Shown here: one piece after another, positions 45,235-53,825 of the stretch
How positions within the stretch are numbered: the first letter of the stretch is position 1
Layout of the letters: each line of letters opens with the position of its first letter
NCBI RefSeq assembly: GCF_900491935.1
Contig: NZ_UEXK01000004.1
Coordinates: 2,598,562 to 2,662,561 of the forward strand
From: Klenkia terrae
GTDB taxonomy: Bacteria > Actinomycetota > Actinomycetes > Mycobacteriales > Geodermatophilaceae
Reading direction: 5' to 3'
DNA: 64,000 nucleotides
Notes under the pieces: generated by a model
Seen by the model: only the letters and a program-made list of their open reading frames with translations
Database searches by the model: none
Told to the model about the DNA's origin: nothing
Made by a program: the position numbers and the translations under genes

Positions 45235-46193
45235 GACTGCAGCTGGTCCCACACCTGGCGGTCGCGCTCGGCGGTCCAGATGACCGGTCGCTCGACGCCG
45301 GAGAACTCGTCCCACAGCCGGGAGACGTCGAAGGGCAGGCAGTGCTCGAAGATCGGCCAGTGCCCGAAGGTGGGGGCCAGCGCGGCGTGGGTGGCGTCGA
45401 AGGCGTCCTTCAGGGTGCCGCCGGCGCGGTGCGCGGTGCCGACCGTGTCGTGCATGGTGGTGAGGAACGAGCGGGTCTGCTCGACGGCGGCGTCCACCTC
45501 GTCCCGGCCCCGGGCGATCTTCCCGCGACCGCCGACCAGCTGCTCGGCGCCGAAGGCCTTGACCCGGTCCAGGGTGCCGGCGGCCCAGTCGAAGTGGAAA
45601 GCGTCGCCGGTGTAGAGCGCGGCCTGGGACTCGACGAGGTCCCCGGCGAACATGATCTTGTGCTGGGGCAGCCAGGCGACGATGTCGCCCTCGGTGTGGC
45701 CGCGGCCGACGTGCTCGAGGACCAGGTCGCCGCGGTCCCCGCCCAGGTCGATGGTGAGCTTGTCCCGGAAGGTCATCGTGGGCCAGGTCAGCCCGGGGAT
45801 GGACTCGGGCTCCTCGAACAGCCGGGGCATCCGGCCGTACTCGGACTCCCAGTCCTGCTGGCCGCGCTCGGCGATCAGCCCCTTGGTCTGCTCGCTGGAG
45901 ACGATGACCTCGGCGTCGAACGCGGAGGCGCCCAGCACGCGGACGGCGTGGTAGTGGCTGAGCACCAGGTAGCGGACCGGCTTGTCGGTGTGCTCGCGCA
46001 GCTTGGCCAGCCAGCGGCGGGCGGCGACCGGGGTGGCCAGGGCCTCGAAGCAGACCAGGAAGTCCTCGCCCTCGATCGCGCCGAGGTTGGGGTCGCCCTC
46101 GGCCGTCAGGGCGTAGACGCCGTCGGCCAGGACCTCGAGGGTCTGCTCCTTGACGCCCAGGTCGGCGGACGAGGCGAACGACTTCGCGGCCAC
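45231..46193 (-). CDS. metallo-beta-lactamase-fold hydrolase with altered metal motif
   Basis: The 320-residue protein has the MBL fold order: VLSHYHAVRVLG (first motif), GRGHTEGD and MFAGDLVES. The usual HxHxDH is HYHAVR here, so the second-site Asp and His are missing and metal binding must differ. It is the first gene of the four-gene homogentisate operon and overlaps the monooxygenase gene. A thioester or lactone hydrolase role in aromatic degradation is possible. GTG 46193 has GGAGT upstream, which lies within an RNA hairpin (see 46195-46243). Confidence 0.8.
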   Translation of the reverse strand: MAAKSFASSADLGVKEQTLEVLADGVYALTAEGDPNLGAIEGEDFLVCFEALATPVAARRWLAKLREHTDKPVRYLVLSHYHAVRVLGASAFDAEVIVSSEQTKGLIAERGQQDWESEYGRMPRLFEEPESIPGLTWPTMTFRDKLTIDLGGDRGDLVLEHVGRGHTEGDIVAWLPQHKIMFAGDLVESQAALYTGDAFHFDWAAGTLDRVKAFGAEQLVGGRGKIARGRDEVDAAVEQTRSFLTTMHDTVGTAHRAGGTLKDAFDATHAALAPTFGHWPIFEHCLPFDVSRLWDEFSGVERPVIWTAERDRQVWDQLQS

Positions 46194-46194
46194 A

Positions 46195-46243
46195 GGTCAC
46201 TCCTGATCCATATGCGAGCACGATGCTCGCCTTGGGAGTGACC
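46195..46243 (-). promoter_or_regulatory. nested inverted repeats covering the ribosome-binding site of the homogentisate operon
   Basis: Outer arms GGTCACTCC (46195-46203) and GGAGTGACC (46235-46243) enclose inner arms GCGAGCA (46214-46220) and TGCTCGC (46224-46230). In the minus-strand RNA the outer stem would bury the GGAGU ribosome-binding site of the MBL gene. The inner palindrome could alternatively be a protein-binding operator. Confidence 0.55.
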
Positions 46244-46363
46244 GTAGAGCTGTGTGAGCCGGGGCACAAGACCCGTCGTCTTCGCCCGGGGTTCCCCTGC
46301 CGGTCACCTCCGCCGCGCAGGGTGACCCGGGTCGATGTCCCCCCAGCGTTCGGAGCCCGACCC

Positions 46364-47794
46364 ATGACGACGTCCGACGAAGCCACCCGCTCGGTCTCCC
46401 GCCGCGGCTTCATCTCCCGCACCGCGGTGACCGGCCTGGGCATCGCCCTCGTGGGCAGCGTGGACACCCTGTTCGGCGCCGGCAGCGCGGCCGCGGCCCC
46501 CGGCGGCGTCCCCGGCCGGCCCGGCACCCCCGGCCCGGGGACCGGGTACGGCCCGCTCGTGGCCGACCCGCGCGGGATCCTCGCGCTGCCCCGCGGCTTC
46601 AGCTACACCGTCGTCGCCCAGGCCGGCGTGACGACGATGGAGGGCGGCGTGGTCACGCCCTCGGACCCCGACGGCACCGCGGCCTTCACCCGCCCCGGCG
46701 GCCGCGGCGCGGTGCTGGTCAACAACCACGAGATCGGCGGCGACGAGCCCTACCGGGTCCCCGCGGTGCCGGGCCTGACCTACGACCCCGGCGCCGGGGG
46801 CGGGACGACGACCATCGAGGTCGACCAGCAGGGCCGCCGGGTCGCCGAGCGGGTCAGCCTGGCCGGGACGCACAACAACTGCGCCGGCGGCCGCACCCCC
46901 TGGAACACCTGGGTCTCGTGCGAGGAGACCGAGGCCGTGCCGACCGCGACCAACGGCCTGACCCAGCGGCACGGCTACTGCTTCGAGGTCGACCCCTACG
47001 ACCAGGCCGCCAACCGCGATCCGCGCCCGATCAAGGCCCTGGGCCGCTTCGCCCACGAGGCGGTGGTCGTCGACCCGGACACCTCCGAGCTCTACCTGAC
47101 CGAGGACGCCGCCAACCCCAACGGTCTGCTCTACCGCTGGACGCCGCCGGCCGCCGCGCTCCCGCTCGGCAAGGGGTCGCTGCGGCGGCTGGGTCCCACC
47201 GACGGCACGCTGGCCGCGCTGCGGGCCACCCGGGACGGCGTGCTCGTGCCGGACCTGAACCAGGCCACCGAGATCGGCACCACCTACGCCACGGAGTGGG
47301 TCACGGTGCCCGACCGGGACGCCGCGACCATGTCGACCCGGCTGCAGGCCTACGCCCAGCCGATCACCCGGGCCCGCAAGCTCGAGGGCATGTGGTGGGG
47401 CGACGGCGGTGTGTACTTCGTGTCGTCGTTCGACCGCTCCCTGGACGCCCCGCACGACGGCCAGGTGTGGTTCCTCGACCCGCTGGCCGACACGATCCGG
47501 CTCACGCTGCGGTTCGCCTACACCCCGGCCGACCAGGACTCCGACGTCGACGGGCCGGACAACATCACCGTCTCGCCCTACGGCGGGCTGATCATCGCCG
47601 AGGACGGCGAGGGCAAGCAGCACCTGGTCGGGTCCAACTCCGCCGGGGAGACGTTCTTCTTCGCCCGCAACGACCTCAGCGGGTCCGAGCTGGCCGGGCC
47701 GACCTTCTCCCCGGACCGGAAGACGCTGTTCGTCGGGATCCAGGAGGAGGGCTACGTGCTCGCCATCCAGGGCCCGTTCGCCCGCCAGCACTGA
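46364..47794 (+). CDS. Tat-exported PhoX-like (DUF839) protein
   Basis: The 476-residue protein has a twin-arginine signal (SRRGFISRTAVTGLG, residues about 12-26, cleavage after an Ala-rich region) and the DUF839 beta-propeller of PhoX-type phosphatases. HEIGGDEPY and VSCEETE are conserved metal-site segments, and EDAANPNGLLYRW is typical. It is probably a secreted or cell-wall calcium/iron-dependent phosphatase. ATG 46364 with CGGAG upstream places the signal peptide correctly; the longer frame to 46223 is rejected. A strong terminator follows. Confidence 0.85.
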   Translation: MTTSDEATRSVSRRGFISRTAVTGLGIALVGSVDTLFGAGSAAAAPGGVPGRPGTPGPGTGYGPLVADPRGILALPRGFSYTVVAQAGVTTMEGGVVTPSDPDGTAAFTRPGGRGAVLVNNHEIGGDEPYRVPAVPGLTYDPGAGGGTTTIEVDQQGRRVAERVSLAGTHNNCAGGRTPWNTWVSCEETEAVPTATNGLTQRHGYCFEVDPYDQAANRDPRPIKALGRFAHEAVVVDPDTSELYLTEDAANPNGLLYRWTPPAAALPLGKGSLRRLGPTDGTLAALRATRDGVLVPDLNQATEIGTTYATEWVTVPDRDAATMSTRLQAYAQPITRARKLEGMWWGDGGVYFVSSFDRSLDAPHDGQVWFLDPLADTIRLTLRFAYTPADQDSDVDGPDNITVSPYGGLIIAEDGEGKQHLVGSNSAGETFFFARNDLSGSELAGPTFSPDRKTLFVGIQEEGYVLAIQGPFARQH

Positions 47795-47799
47795 CCGCA

Positions 47800-47836
47800 C
47801 CGACGCGCCCCGGGTGCAGCACCCGGGGCGCGTCGG
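47800..47836. terminator. 17-bp bidirectional terminator
   Basis: Arms 47800-47816 (CCGACGCGCCCCGGGTG) and 47820-47836 are perfectly complementary around a CAG loop. It lies between the convergent PhoX-like and helicase genes. Confidence 0.85.
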
Positions 47837-47837
47837 G

Positions 47838-49766
47838 TCAGCGTGCCCCGGTGGGGCCGCCGGCCGAGCGGCCGCGACGGCGGTGCTTGGGGCGCGCCGA
47901 GTCGCTGCGCGGCGGACCGGCGTCCGAGCCACGGCCGCGGGCGGCCCGGTCGTGCGCCTGCGGGTCCTGCCGGCCGCCCGCGCCGACGTCGGACTTGCGC
48001 GGCTTGCGCCCGCCGGCCCCGCGCCCCCCGGCGGACGACCCCGACGACGACGGGGCCTGGGACCGACCCGCGCCGGCCCGGGGCGGACGGCGGTCGGACG
48101 ACGGGCGCCCGCTCGGCCGGGTGCCGCAGTCCCGGCAGGTGGTGAACCACGGCGCGATGCCGGTGCCGCAGCCGGTGCACCGGGCCGCGGTGGACAGGCT
48201 GATCGCCTCCGGCAGCAGCTCGGTGATCTTGTTGGCGCAGCGCTCCTCGACCTCGGCCGCGTCGGCCGAGGTGAGCCCGGCGACGCCGGGGAACGAGCGC
48301 AGCAGGGTCTGCGCCTCGCGGGCCTGCGCCGCGGCCTGCTCGTAGTCCTGCACCGTCGAGCTGCGCGGCACGGCCGGCAGCACCAGCTCCCGGGACACCG
48401 CCAGCCCGGCCTCGTGCTGCAGGGCGGCGCGGGCCAGCGCCAGCCAGCGCACCTTGCGCGGCGGGTCGTGGTCGATCGCCAGGTTGATCAGCCGCCACAC
48501 CGTCCACAGGTCGGTGGCCAGCGGGCCGCGCAGCATCGGCAGCAGGGCGTGCACCCGCAGCACCAGGCCGCTGACGTCGTCGGGCACCATCGCCTCGGTC
48601 TTCGTGGCGGTGCGCGCCCACATCGACCACCGGGTCAGCGCCTCGGGCAGGTCGACGGCCTCGAAGGCGCCCAGGTCGTCGAGCTCGGGGCGCAGCCGCG
48701 GCTTGCGGTTGGGCAGGTCGCTCATCACGTCGCCGCGGGCGACGGCGGCACCGGCGGCGACCAGCGAGGCGAACGGCTTGAGCCCGGCGATCCCGCCCAG
48801 GACGCCGACCTGGCCGTGCCCGGTCAGCCCGTACCGCCCGGCCCGGCCGGCGATCTGCGCGGCCTCCCAGGTGCGCAGCGGGCGCATCTCGGTGCCGTCG
48901 AACTTCTGCGTCTCGGCGAACAGCACCGTCGTGGCCGGCACGTTGATGCCGTGCCCGATGACGTCGGTGGTCACGAGCACCTCGAGCTCGCCGCGGGTGA
49001 ACCGGGCGATGACGTCGCGGCGGGTGGCCGGGGGGAGCGCGCCGTAGAGGACGCCGACCTTGCCGCGCCTGTGCGGGTCGAGCTGCGCGGCGACGGCGTA
49101 GACGGTCTTGCGGGAGAACGCGACGACCAGCGTCTGCTCGCGGACCTGCGAGGGCTTCACCGGCGCGGGCAGCACGTCCAGCCGGGACAGCCGCTTGTGG
49201 TTGACGACGACGACCTGCTCGGCGTCGGCGACCAGCGGCTTGAGCAGCAGCAGCGCCTCGGCCGCGGAGATCAGGTGCATCTCGCGGTACTCACCGGTCA
49301 GCAGCAGCCGGGCCCAGTGGTGGCCGCGATCGGGGTCGGCGACCCAGTGCGACTCGTCGAGCACCAGCATCTCCCCGCGCGGCGGGGCCTTCTCCACCGT
49401 GCAGCAGACGATCGGCGCGTGCGGGTCGATCTCCTCCTCGCCGGTGGACAGCCCGACGGTGCCCGGGGGCAGCTGGGCGGAGAGCTTGGCGTAGGCCTCG
49501 TGCGCGAGCTGGCGCAGCGGGGCGGCGTAGACCCCGGAGCCGGCGGCGGCCAGCGCCTGCAGCGACTCGTAGGTCTTGCCGGAGTTCGTCGGGCCGAGGT
49601 GGAAGACCACGTGCTCGGGGCGGGTGGTGCGCACCGGCAGGGCGGGCTCGGCGCCGTCGACCCAGGTCTGCTGGGCGCGGCGCTCGTCGCGGCTGCGGGT
49701 GGAGGCGTCGGTCGTCCGCTGCGCCGGGCTGCGGACCCGGCGGCGGGAGGTGGGGGAGTCGGTCAC
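47838..49766 (-). CDS. SUV3-like DExH RNA helicase with zinc-ribbon tail
   Basis: The 642-residue protein has the Walker A GPTNSGKT (near 60) typical of SUV3 helicases, a DESH motif II, and the C-terminal helicase motifs TTDVIGHGINVP and QIAGRAGRYG. A zinc-ribbon follows (CTGCGTGIAPWFTTCRDCG, near 545-565), then a disordered Arg/Gly/Ser-rich tail that probably binds RNA. GTG 49766 has GAAGGA upstream; the longer frame is spurious. SUV3 acts in mitochondrial RNA decay, so RNA turnover is likely, but the bacterial role is not established. Confidence 0.82.
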   Translation of the reverse strand: MTDSPTSRRRVRSPAQRTTDASTRSRDERRAQQTWVDGAEPALPVRTTRPEHVVFHLGPTNSGKTYESLQALAAAGSGVYAAPLRQLAHEAYAKLSAQLPPGTVGLSTGEEEIDPHAPIVCCTVEKAPPRGEMLVLDESHWVADPDRGHHWARLLLTGEYREMHLISAAEALLLLKPLVADAEQVVVVNHKRLSRLDVLPAPVKPSQVREQTLVVAFSRKTVYAVAAQLDPHRRGKVGVLYGALPPATRRDVIARFTRGELEVLVTTDVIGHGINVPATTVLFAETQKFDGTEMRPLRTWEAAQIAGRAGRYGLTGHGQVGVLGGIAGLKPFASLVAAGAAVARGDVMSDLPNRKPRLRPELDDLGAFEAVDLPEALTRWSMWARTATKTEAMVPDDVSGLVLRVHALLPMLRGPLATDLWTVWRLINLAIDHDPPRKVRWLALARAALQHEAGLAVSRELVLPAVPRSSTVQDYEQAAAQAREAQTLLRSFPGVAGLTSADAAEVEERCANKITELLPEAISLSTAARCTGCGTGIAPWFTTCRDCGTRPSGRPSSDRRPPRAGAGRSQAPSSSGSSAGGRGAGGRKPRKSDVGAGGRQDPQAHDRAARGRGSDAGPPRSDSARPKHRRRGRSAGGPTGAR

Positions 49767-50082
49767 GGTGTCCTTCGGGAGCTGGGGATTCGGGGGTCGG
49801 CGCAGTGCTGCGCTCGGGACCTCACCAGGGGGAACAGCGGCCGGTGCCGATCTGTGCCCGGCTCCACGGTCCCACACCCCCACCCCAAGGGGTGGCCGCG
49901 CGGCACGACGCGCACAGCTGGTCACCGCGGCGGTCGATGTCCTGGTCGTGCCCCCCGCTGCGTCCCTGCGTGACCGCGGCCCGACCCCGGTCGGTGCCCG
50001 CGGGCCGTCGGCGACCCCGTCGGCAGCCCGCGGCCGGGGACCGCGGTGGTCGCAGCCCGTCCGGCCGGGGCTGACCCGGTTG
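49767..50082. other. 316-bp divergent region, start of next gene uncertain
   Basis: The GGDEF frame stays open through this whole stretch, so part of it may be coding. The translated sequence here has no domain likeness and no good start codon, so I place the start at 50083. Promoters for the helicase and GGDEF genes should lie here. Confidence 0.4.
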
Positions 50083-51087
50083 GTGGCCGCACCGCTGCTG
50101 CTCAGCGGCGCCGGGCTGCTGGCGGTCGCGCTCGTCGTGCTGCCCCCGGCCGCGGGCTCGGCCATCGGCTGGGCCCTGGCCGGAGCACTCGTGGTGCACG
50201 CCGCGGTCGTCTGGCTGGTGCCGGTGCGCACCCGGGCCGGCGACCTCGCGGCGGCGACGGCGGCGCTCACCGCGGTCGCCGCGGTCACCGTGAGCACGGT
50301 GCTGGTCGCCGCCGGGCTGCACGCCTGGGCGATCCTGCTCGCGCTGCCGGTCCTCTACGCGACCAGCATGTTCACCCGGCCCGCCGCGGTGGCCGTCACC
50401 GCGCTGACCTGCCTGGGCGGCTCGCTGGTCCTGCTGCTCACCGGGACCCCGGGCGAGGGGGTGCAGGTCGCGGTGGACGTGCTGCTGGTCTGCGGCTGCC
50501 TGGTGATCCTGGCCGTCTTCGTGGTGCACGGCATGGAGCACATGGCCGCGCTGGTCGCCGAGCTCGAGCGGGTGGCCGCCGTCGACGGGCTCACCGGCCT
50601 GGTCACCCGGCGGGTGCTGGACGACGCGATGGCCGCCTCCCTCACCACCGCCCGCTCGGCCACCGGCACCGCGCTCGTGCTGGTCGACCTCGACCACTTC
50701 ACGTCCGTCAACGACGTCCACGGCCACCCGGTCGGCGACGCCGTCCTGCAGCACGTCGGCGCCGTGCTCACCGCGGCCGTGCGCAGCACCGACGCCGTGG
50801 TCAGCCGGCTGGGCGGCGACGAGCTGGCGGTGCTGCTCCCCGGCTGCCCGGTCGAGGTCGCCGCCGGCCGTGCCGCGGACCTGGTGGACGCCGTCCGCAG
50901 CACCCCGCTGCTGCTGGCCGACGGCACCCCGCTCCGGCTGACCGTCAGCGTGGGGGTGGCGCACGCGCCGGACCACGCGGCCGACGTCCGGGCCCTGTAC
51001 GCGGTTGCCGACGCGGCCCTGTACTCGGCGAAGCGGGCCGGGCGCGACGGGTTCGCCGTGGCGGGTGCGCCTGCCCACCTCGGGTGA
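50083..51087 (+). CDS. membrane GGDEF-domain protein (diguanylate cyclase)
   Basis: The protein (334 residues from GTG 50083; start uncertain) has about six N-terminal hydrophobic helices and a C-terminal GGDEF domain. The domain has DGLTGLVTRRVLDDAM, LVDLDHFTSVNDVHGHPVGD and the signature RLGGDELAVLLPG. The signature is GGDEL, not GGDEF; the catalytic GGDE core is kept, so cyclase activity is plausible. It probably makes cyclic di-GMP at the membrane. A second, similar gene follows at once. Confidence 0.78.
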   Translation: MAAPLLLSGAGLLAVALVVLPPAAGSAIGWALAGALVVHAAVVWLVPVRTRAGDLAAATAALTAVAAVTVSTVLVAAGLHAWAILLALPVLYATSMFTRPAAVAVTALTCLGGSLVLLLTGTPGEGVQVAVDVLLVCGCLVILAVFVVHGMEHMAALVAELERVAAVDGLTGLVTRRVLDDAMAASLTTARSATGTALVLVDLDHFTSVNDVHGHPVGDAVLQHVGAVLTAAVRSTDAVVSRLGGDELAVLLPGCPVEVAAGRAADLVDAVRSTPLLLADGTPLRLTVSVGVAHAPDHAADVRALYAVADAALYSAKRAGRDGFAVAGAPAHLG

Positions 51088-51128
51088 GGGGGTCTGCGGC
51101 CGGGTCGCGCCCCGGCCGATGGTCAGGT

Positions 51129-52169
51129 GTGCGAGCACCCCAGGGACTCCGAGCCCGCGAGCCGGTCGCGGCGGCGCGGGCAGCGGCGACGTTGACCGGC
51201 TTCAGCGGGCTGCTCCTGCTGCCGTGGACGCTGTTCCTGCCGCCCCGGCTGGCGCCGCTGCAGATGGCCGGCTGCCTCCTGGTGGCCCTGCTGCTCATCG
51301 GGACCTCGGTGGCCCTGGTGCGGGGCGGGGCCGACCGGTTCGACCGCGCCGGCGTGCTCTTCGCCGTCCCCGCGCTGGGCTCGGTGACCGTCGGGGTGAC
51401 CAACCTGGTCACCGCGGACACCTCCGCGGCGGCCCAGATCTTCCTGGTCGTGCCGGTCCTGCTCGCCGCCACCCAGCTGCGCCGCGCCGGCGCGCTGCTC
51501 GCCGCCGGCGTCGGCGTGGTGGGCAGCGGTCTGGCCACGGTGGTGGTCGACCCCACGGCGCAGGGCTTCACCGACGCCGTCGTCGTGGGGACGGCGATGC
51601 TGGCCGTCACCGTCGTGCTCGTCCGGTCGGCCGACCGCCGGGACCGGGCCTTCGAGGTCGTGCACCGGCAGGCCACCGCCGACGGCCTGACCGGCCTGCT
51701 CCGGCGCGGGGCGGTCGACGCCGCGCTGGCCGACGCGGTCGCCCGGGGCCAGGTCGCCGTGCTCATGGTCGACGTGGACGGCTTCAAGCGGATCAACGAC
51801 GTGCACGGGCACCTGGTCGGGGACGAGGCGCTGGTCCACCTGGCCGACGTGGTGCGCGGCCAGGTCCGGCACACCGACTGCGTGGTCGGCCGGCTCGGCG
51901 GCGACGAGCTGGTCATGGTGCTGCCCGGGTGCACCCGCGAGGGCCTGGCCGGGCGTGCCGCCGACCTGGTCGCCGCCGTCCGGACGGCCCCGCTCCCGCT
52001 GGCCGACGGCCGGCTGCTGCCGCTGACCGTCAGCGTCGGCGGCGCGCACTCGCCGTCGGACGCGGACGACCCGAAGGGGCTCTACGGCGCCGCGGACGCG
52101 GCGCTCTACGCGGCCAAGCGGGCCGGCCGGGACCGGTTCAGCACCGCGGCCGGGGCGCGCGTCGGCTGA
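51129..52169 (+). CDS. second membrane GGDEF-domain protein
   Basis: The protein (346 residues from GTG 51129; start uncertain) has five or six hydrophobic N-terminal helices and a GGDEF domain with DGLTGLLRRGAVDAAL, MVDVDGFKRINDVHGHLVGD and RLGGDELVMVLPG. It again ends the signature in GGDEL. Its catalytic domain is very like that of the gene upstream, so the pair is a tandem duplication. The last 32 bases overlap the convergent flavoprotein gene. Confidence 0.78.
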   Translation: MRAPQGLRAREPVAAARAAATLTGFSGLLLLPWTLFLPPRLAPLQMAGCLLVALLLIGTSVALVRGGADRFDRAGVLFAVPALGSVTVGVTNLVTADTSAAAQIFLVVPVLLAATQLRRAGALLAAGVGVVGSGLATVVVDPTAQGFTDAVVVGTAMLAVTVVLVRSADRRDRAFEVVHRQATADGLTGLLRRGAVDAALADAVARGQVAVLMVDVDGFKRINDVHGHLVGDEALVHLADVVRGQVRHTDCVVGRLGGDELVMVLPGCTREGLAGRAADLVAAVRTAPLPLADGRLLPLTVSVGGAHSPSDADDPKGLYGAADAALYAAKRAGRDRFSTAAGARVG

Positions 52170-53265
52170 GCGAGGCGACCGCCGACCCCAGGGTGCGGGC
52201 GGTCAGCCGCCCGTCGGCCAGGCCCAGCGCGACCACGTCGTCGAAGACCCGCTGGTCGGCGGCCGCGGCCCCGAAGGCGGCGTCCATCAACCAGGGCCGG
52301 CTGCTGAGCCGGGAGGCCGCGGCGGTGTGCTGCAGGTGCCGGCCCAGCCGGCGCTGCAGCGCGGTGCGGAACACCCGCCCGGCGTCCGCGCCGTGCGCCG
52401 CCGCGGCACCGGCGAGCGCCCCGGACAGCACGGCGTAGAAGATGCCCTCGCCGGTCATCGGGTTGATCAGGGAGACCGCGTCCCCGGCCAGCAGCACCCG
52501 GCCGTCGGGCTGGCGGGGCCGGCCGGTGGACAGCGGCAGCCGGTGGGCCCGGAGCTGCTCCGGTGCGGTGCCGGGCAGCAGCCGGTGCAGGCCCTCGAGC
52601 AGCCCGGCGCGGGTCGCCCCGCCGCTGACCAGCTCGCCGTAGCCCACGTTGGCCCGGCCGTCGCCGATCGGGAAGGACCAGGCGTAGGCCGGCCAGCGCT
52701 GGTCGGTCGTGGTGATCACCTGCACGCCGGGGTCCCCGGCCGGCGCGTAGCCGCGGATCGCGATGGCCAGCCGGTCCGGGCGGTTGGGTCCGATCCCCAG
52801 CGCCCGCCGGACGACGGACTCCGCGCCGTCCGCCCCGATGAGCACCCCGGCGGTGAGCACGCCGTCCACGTCGACGCCGGCGGGACCGGTGGTGACCCGG
52901 CGGACGGTGTGCCGGCGGAACTGCGCACCGGCGTCCAGCGCCGCGGCGAGCACCCGGCCGTCCAGCACCGCCCGGGGGACGACGACGGCCGGCCGGTGCA
53001 TGGCCCGCTCCACGGTGCGGCCCGACGGCGACGTCAGCCGCAGCCGCGGGACGGCGGGGTACCCCGCGGTGACCGCGTCGACGTCCACCCCGAGGGCGGC
53101 CAGCACGTCCAGCGCCTCGGGGGCGATGCCGTCGCCGCACACCTTGTCCCGCGGGAAGTCCGACCGGTCCAGGACCAGCACCGATGCCCCGTGCCGCCGG
53201 GCGGCCAGGGCCGCGGCCGCGCCGGCGGGACCGCCCCCGACCACGACGACGTCCCAGGACTCCAC
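52138..53265 (-). CDS. geranylgeranyl reductase-family flavoprotein
   Basis: The 375-residue protein has the FAD motif VVVVGGGPAGAAAALAARR, the family motif DRSDFPRDKVCGDGI (near 34-48) and GDAVSLINPMTGEGIFYAV (near 275). These enzymes reduce isoprenoid double bonds, for example in menaquinone or lipid chains, but the family is broad. It converges on the GGDEF gene with a 32-base overlap. Confidence 0.83.
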   Translation of the reverse strand: MESWDVVVVGGGPAGAAAALAARRHGASVLVLDRSDFPRDKVCGDGIAPEALDVLAALGVDVDAVTAGYPAVPRLRLTSPSGRTVERAMHRPAVVVPRAVLDGRVLAAALDAGAQFRRHTVRRVTTGPAGVDVDGVLTAGVLIGADGAESVVRRALGIGPNRPDRLAIAIRGYAPAGDPGVQVITTTDQRWPAYAWSFPIGDGRANVGYGELVSGGATRAGLLEGLHRLLPGTAPEQLRAHRLPLSTGRPRQPDGRVLLAGDAVSLINPMTGEGIFYAVLSGALAGAAAAHGADAGRVFRTALQRRLGRHLQHTAAASRLSSRPWLMDAAFGAAAADQRVFDDVVALGLADGRLTARTLGSAVASLSRRAPRPRC

Positions 53266-53324
53266 GCGCCCGACGGTAGGTGGTGGGGCTTCCGCCCGCG
53301 GCCCGACCGGGCCAGGGTGGGGTC

Positions 53325-53825
53325 GTGGACGAGCACGAGCTGTGGTTGCGGTCGATCGCCGACCAGCGGGCCGCCTTCCGGGCCGCGGTGTCGGGCCTCA
53401 CCGAGGAGCAGGCGCGGGCGGTGCCCAGCGCCAGCGCGCTGTCGCTGGCGGTGCTGGTGAAGCACGCCGTCTGGGGGGAGGACACCTGGGTGGGCGCGCG
53501 GGTGGGCGGGGGCGTCCCCGACGAGGGCCCGGCCGGGTGGGTGGCGGGCTTCGAGCTGACCCCCGAGGACACGGTGGCCTCGCTGCTGGCCCGGTGGGAC
53601 GTCGTCGCCGGGCGCACCGAGCAGGTGGTCCGGGCCGAGCCGGACCTGGGCCGGCCGGTGCCGTTGAGCGCGGAGACCCGGCAGTACGTCGCCGCCGACG
53701 TCGAGCCCACCGTCCGCTGGGTGCTGCTGCACCTGGTCGAGGAGCTGGCGCGGCACGCCGGGCACGCCGACGTCGTGCGCGAGACGGTCGACGGCAAGGG
53801 CGCCCAGGAGCTGGCTCAGCCCTGA
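53325..53825 (+). CDS. DinB / mycothiol-dependent-type four-helix protein
   Basis: The 166-residue protein has the DinB/MDMPI four-helix layout: an N-terminal LWLRSIADQRAAFRAAVSGL helix, the segment LAVLVKHAVWGEDTWVGARV and a C-terminal VRWVLLHLVEELARHAGHAD with the usual histidines for a metal. Family members are mycothiol-dependent transferases or isomerases. Its end overlaps the convergent LOG gene by ten bases. Confidence 0.75.
   Translation: MDEHELWLRSIADQRAAFRAAVSGLTEEQARAVPSASALSLAVLVKHAVWGEDTWVGARVGGGVPDEGPAGWVAGFELTPEDTVASLLARWDVVAGRTEQVVRAEPDLGRPVPLSAETRQYVAADVEPTVRWVLLHLVEELARHAGHADVVRETVDGKGAQELAQP

Noticed and set aside
42467-46527. Very long minus-strand frames of 818, 852 and 956 residues across the homogentisate operon
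   Set aside because: Their N-terminal parts are out-of-frame readings of neighbouring genes; only the C-terminal parts are real (homogentisate dioxygenase, fumarylacetoacetase, monooxygenase).
47814-49973. 719-residue plus-strand frame opposite the helicase
   Set aside because: It is low-complexity and without domain motifs; the minus-strand helicase has clear motifs and a good start.
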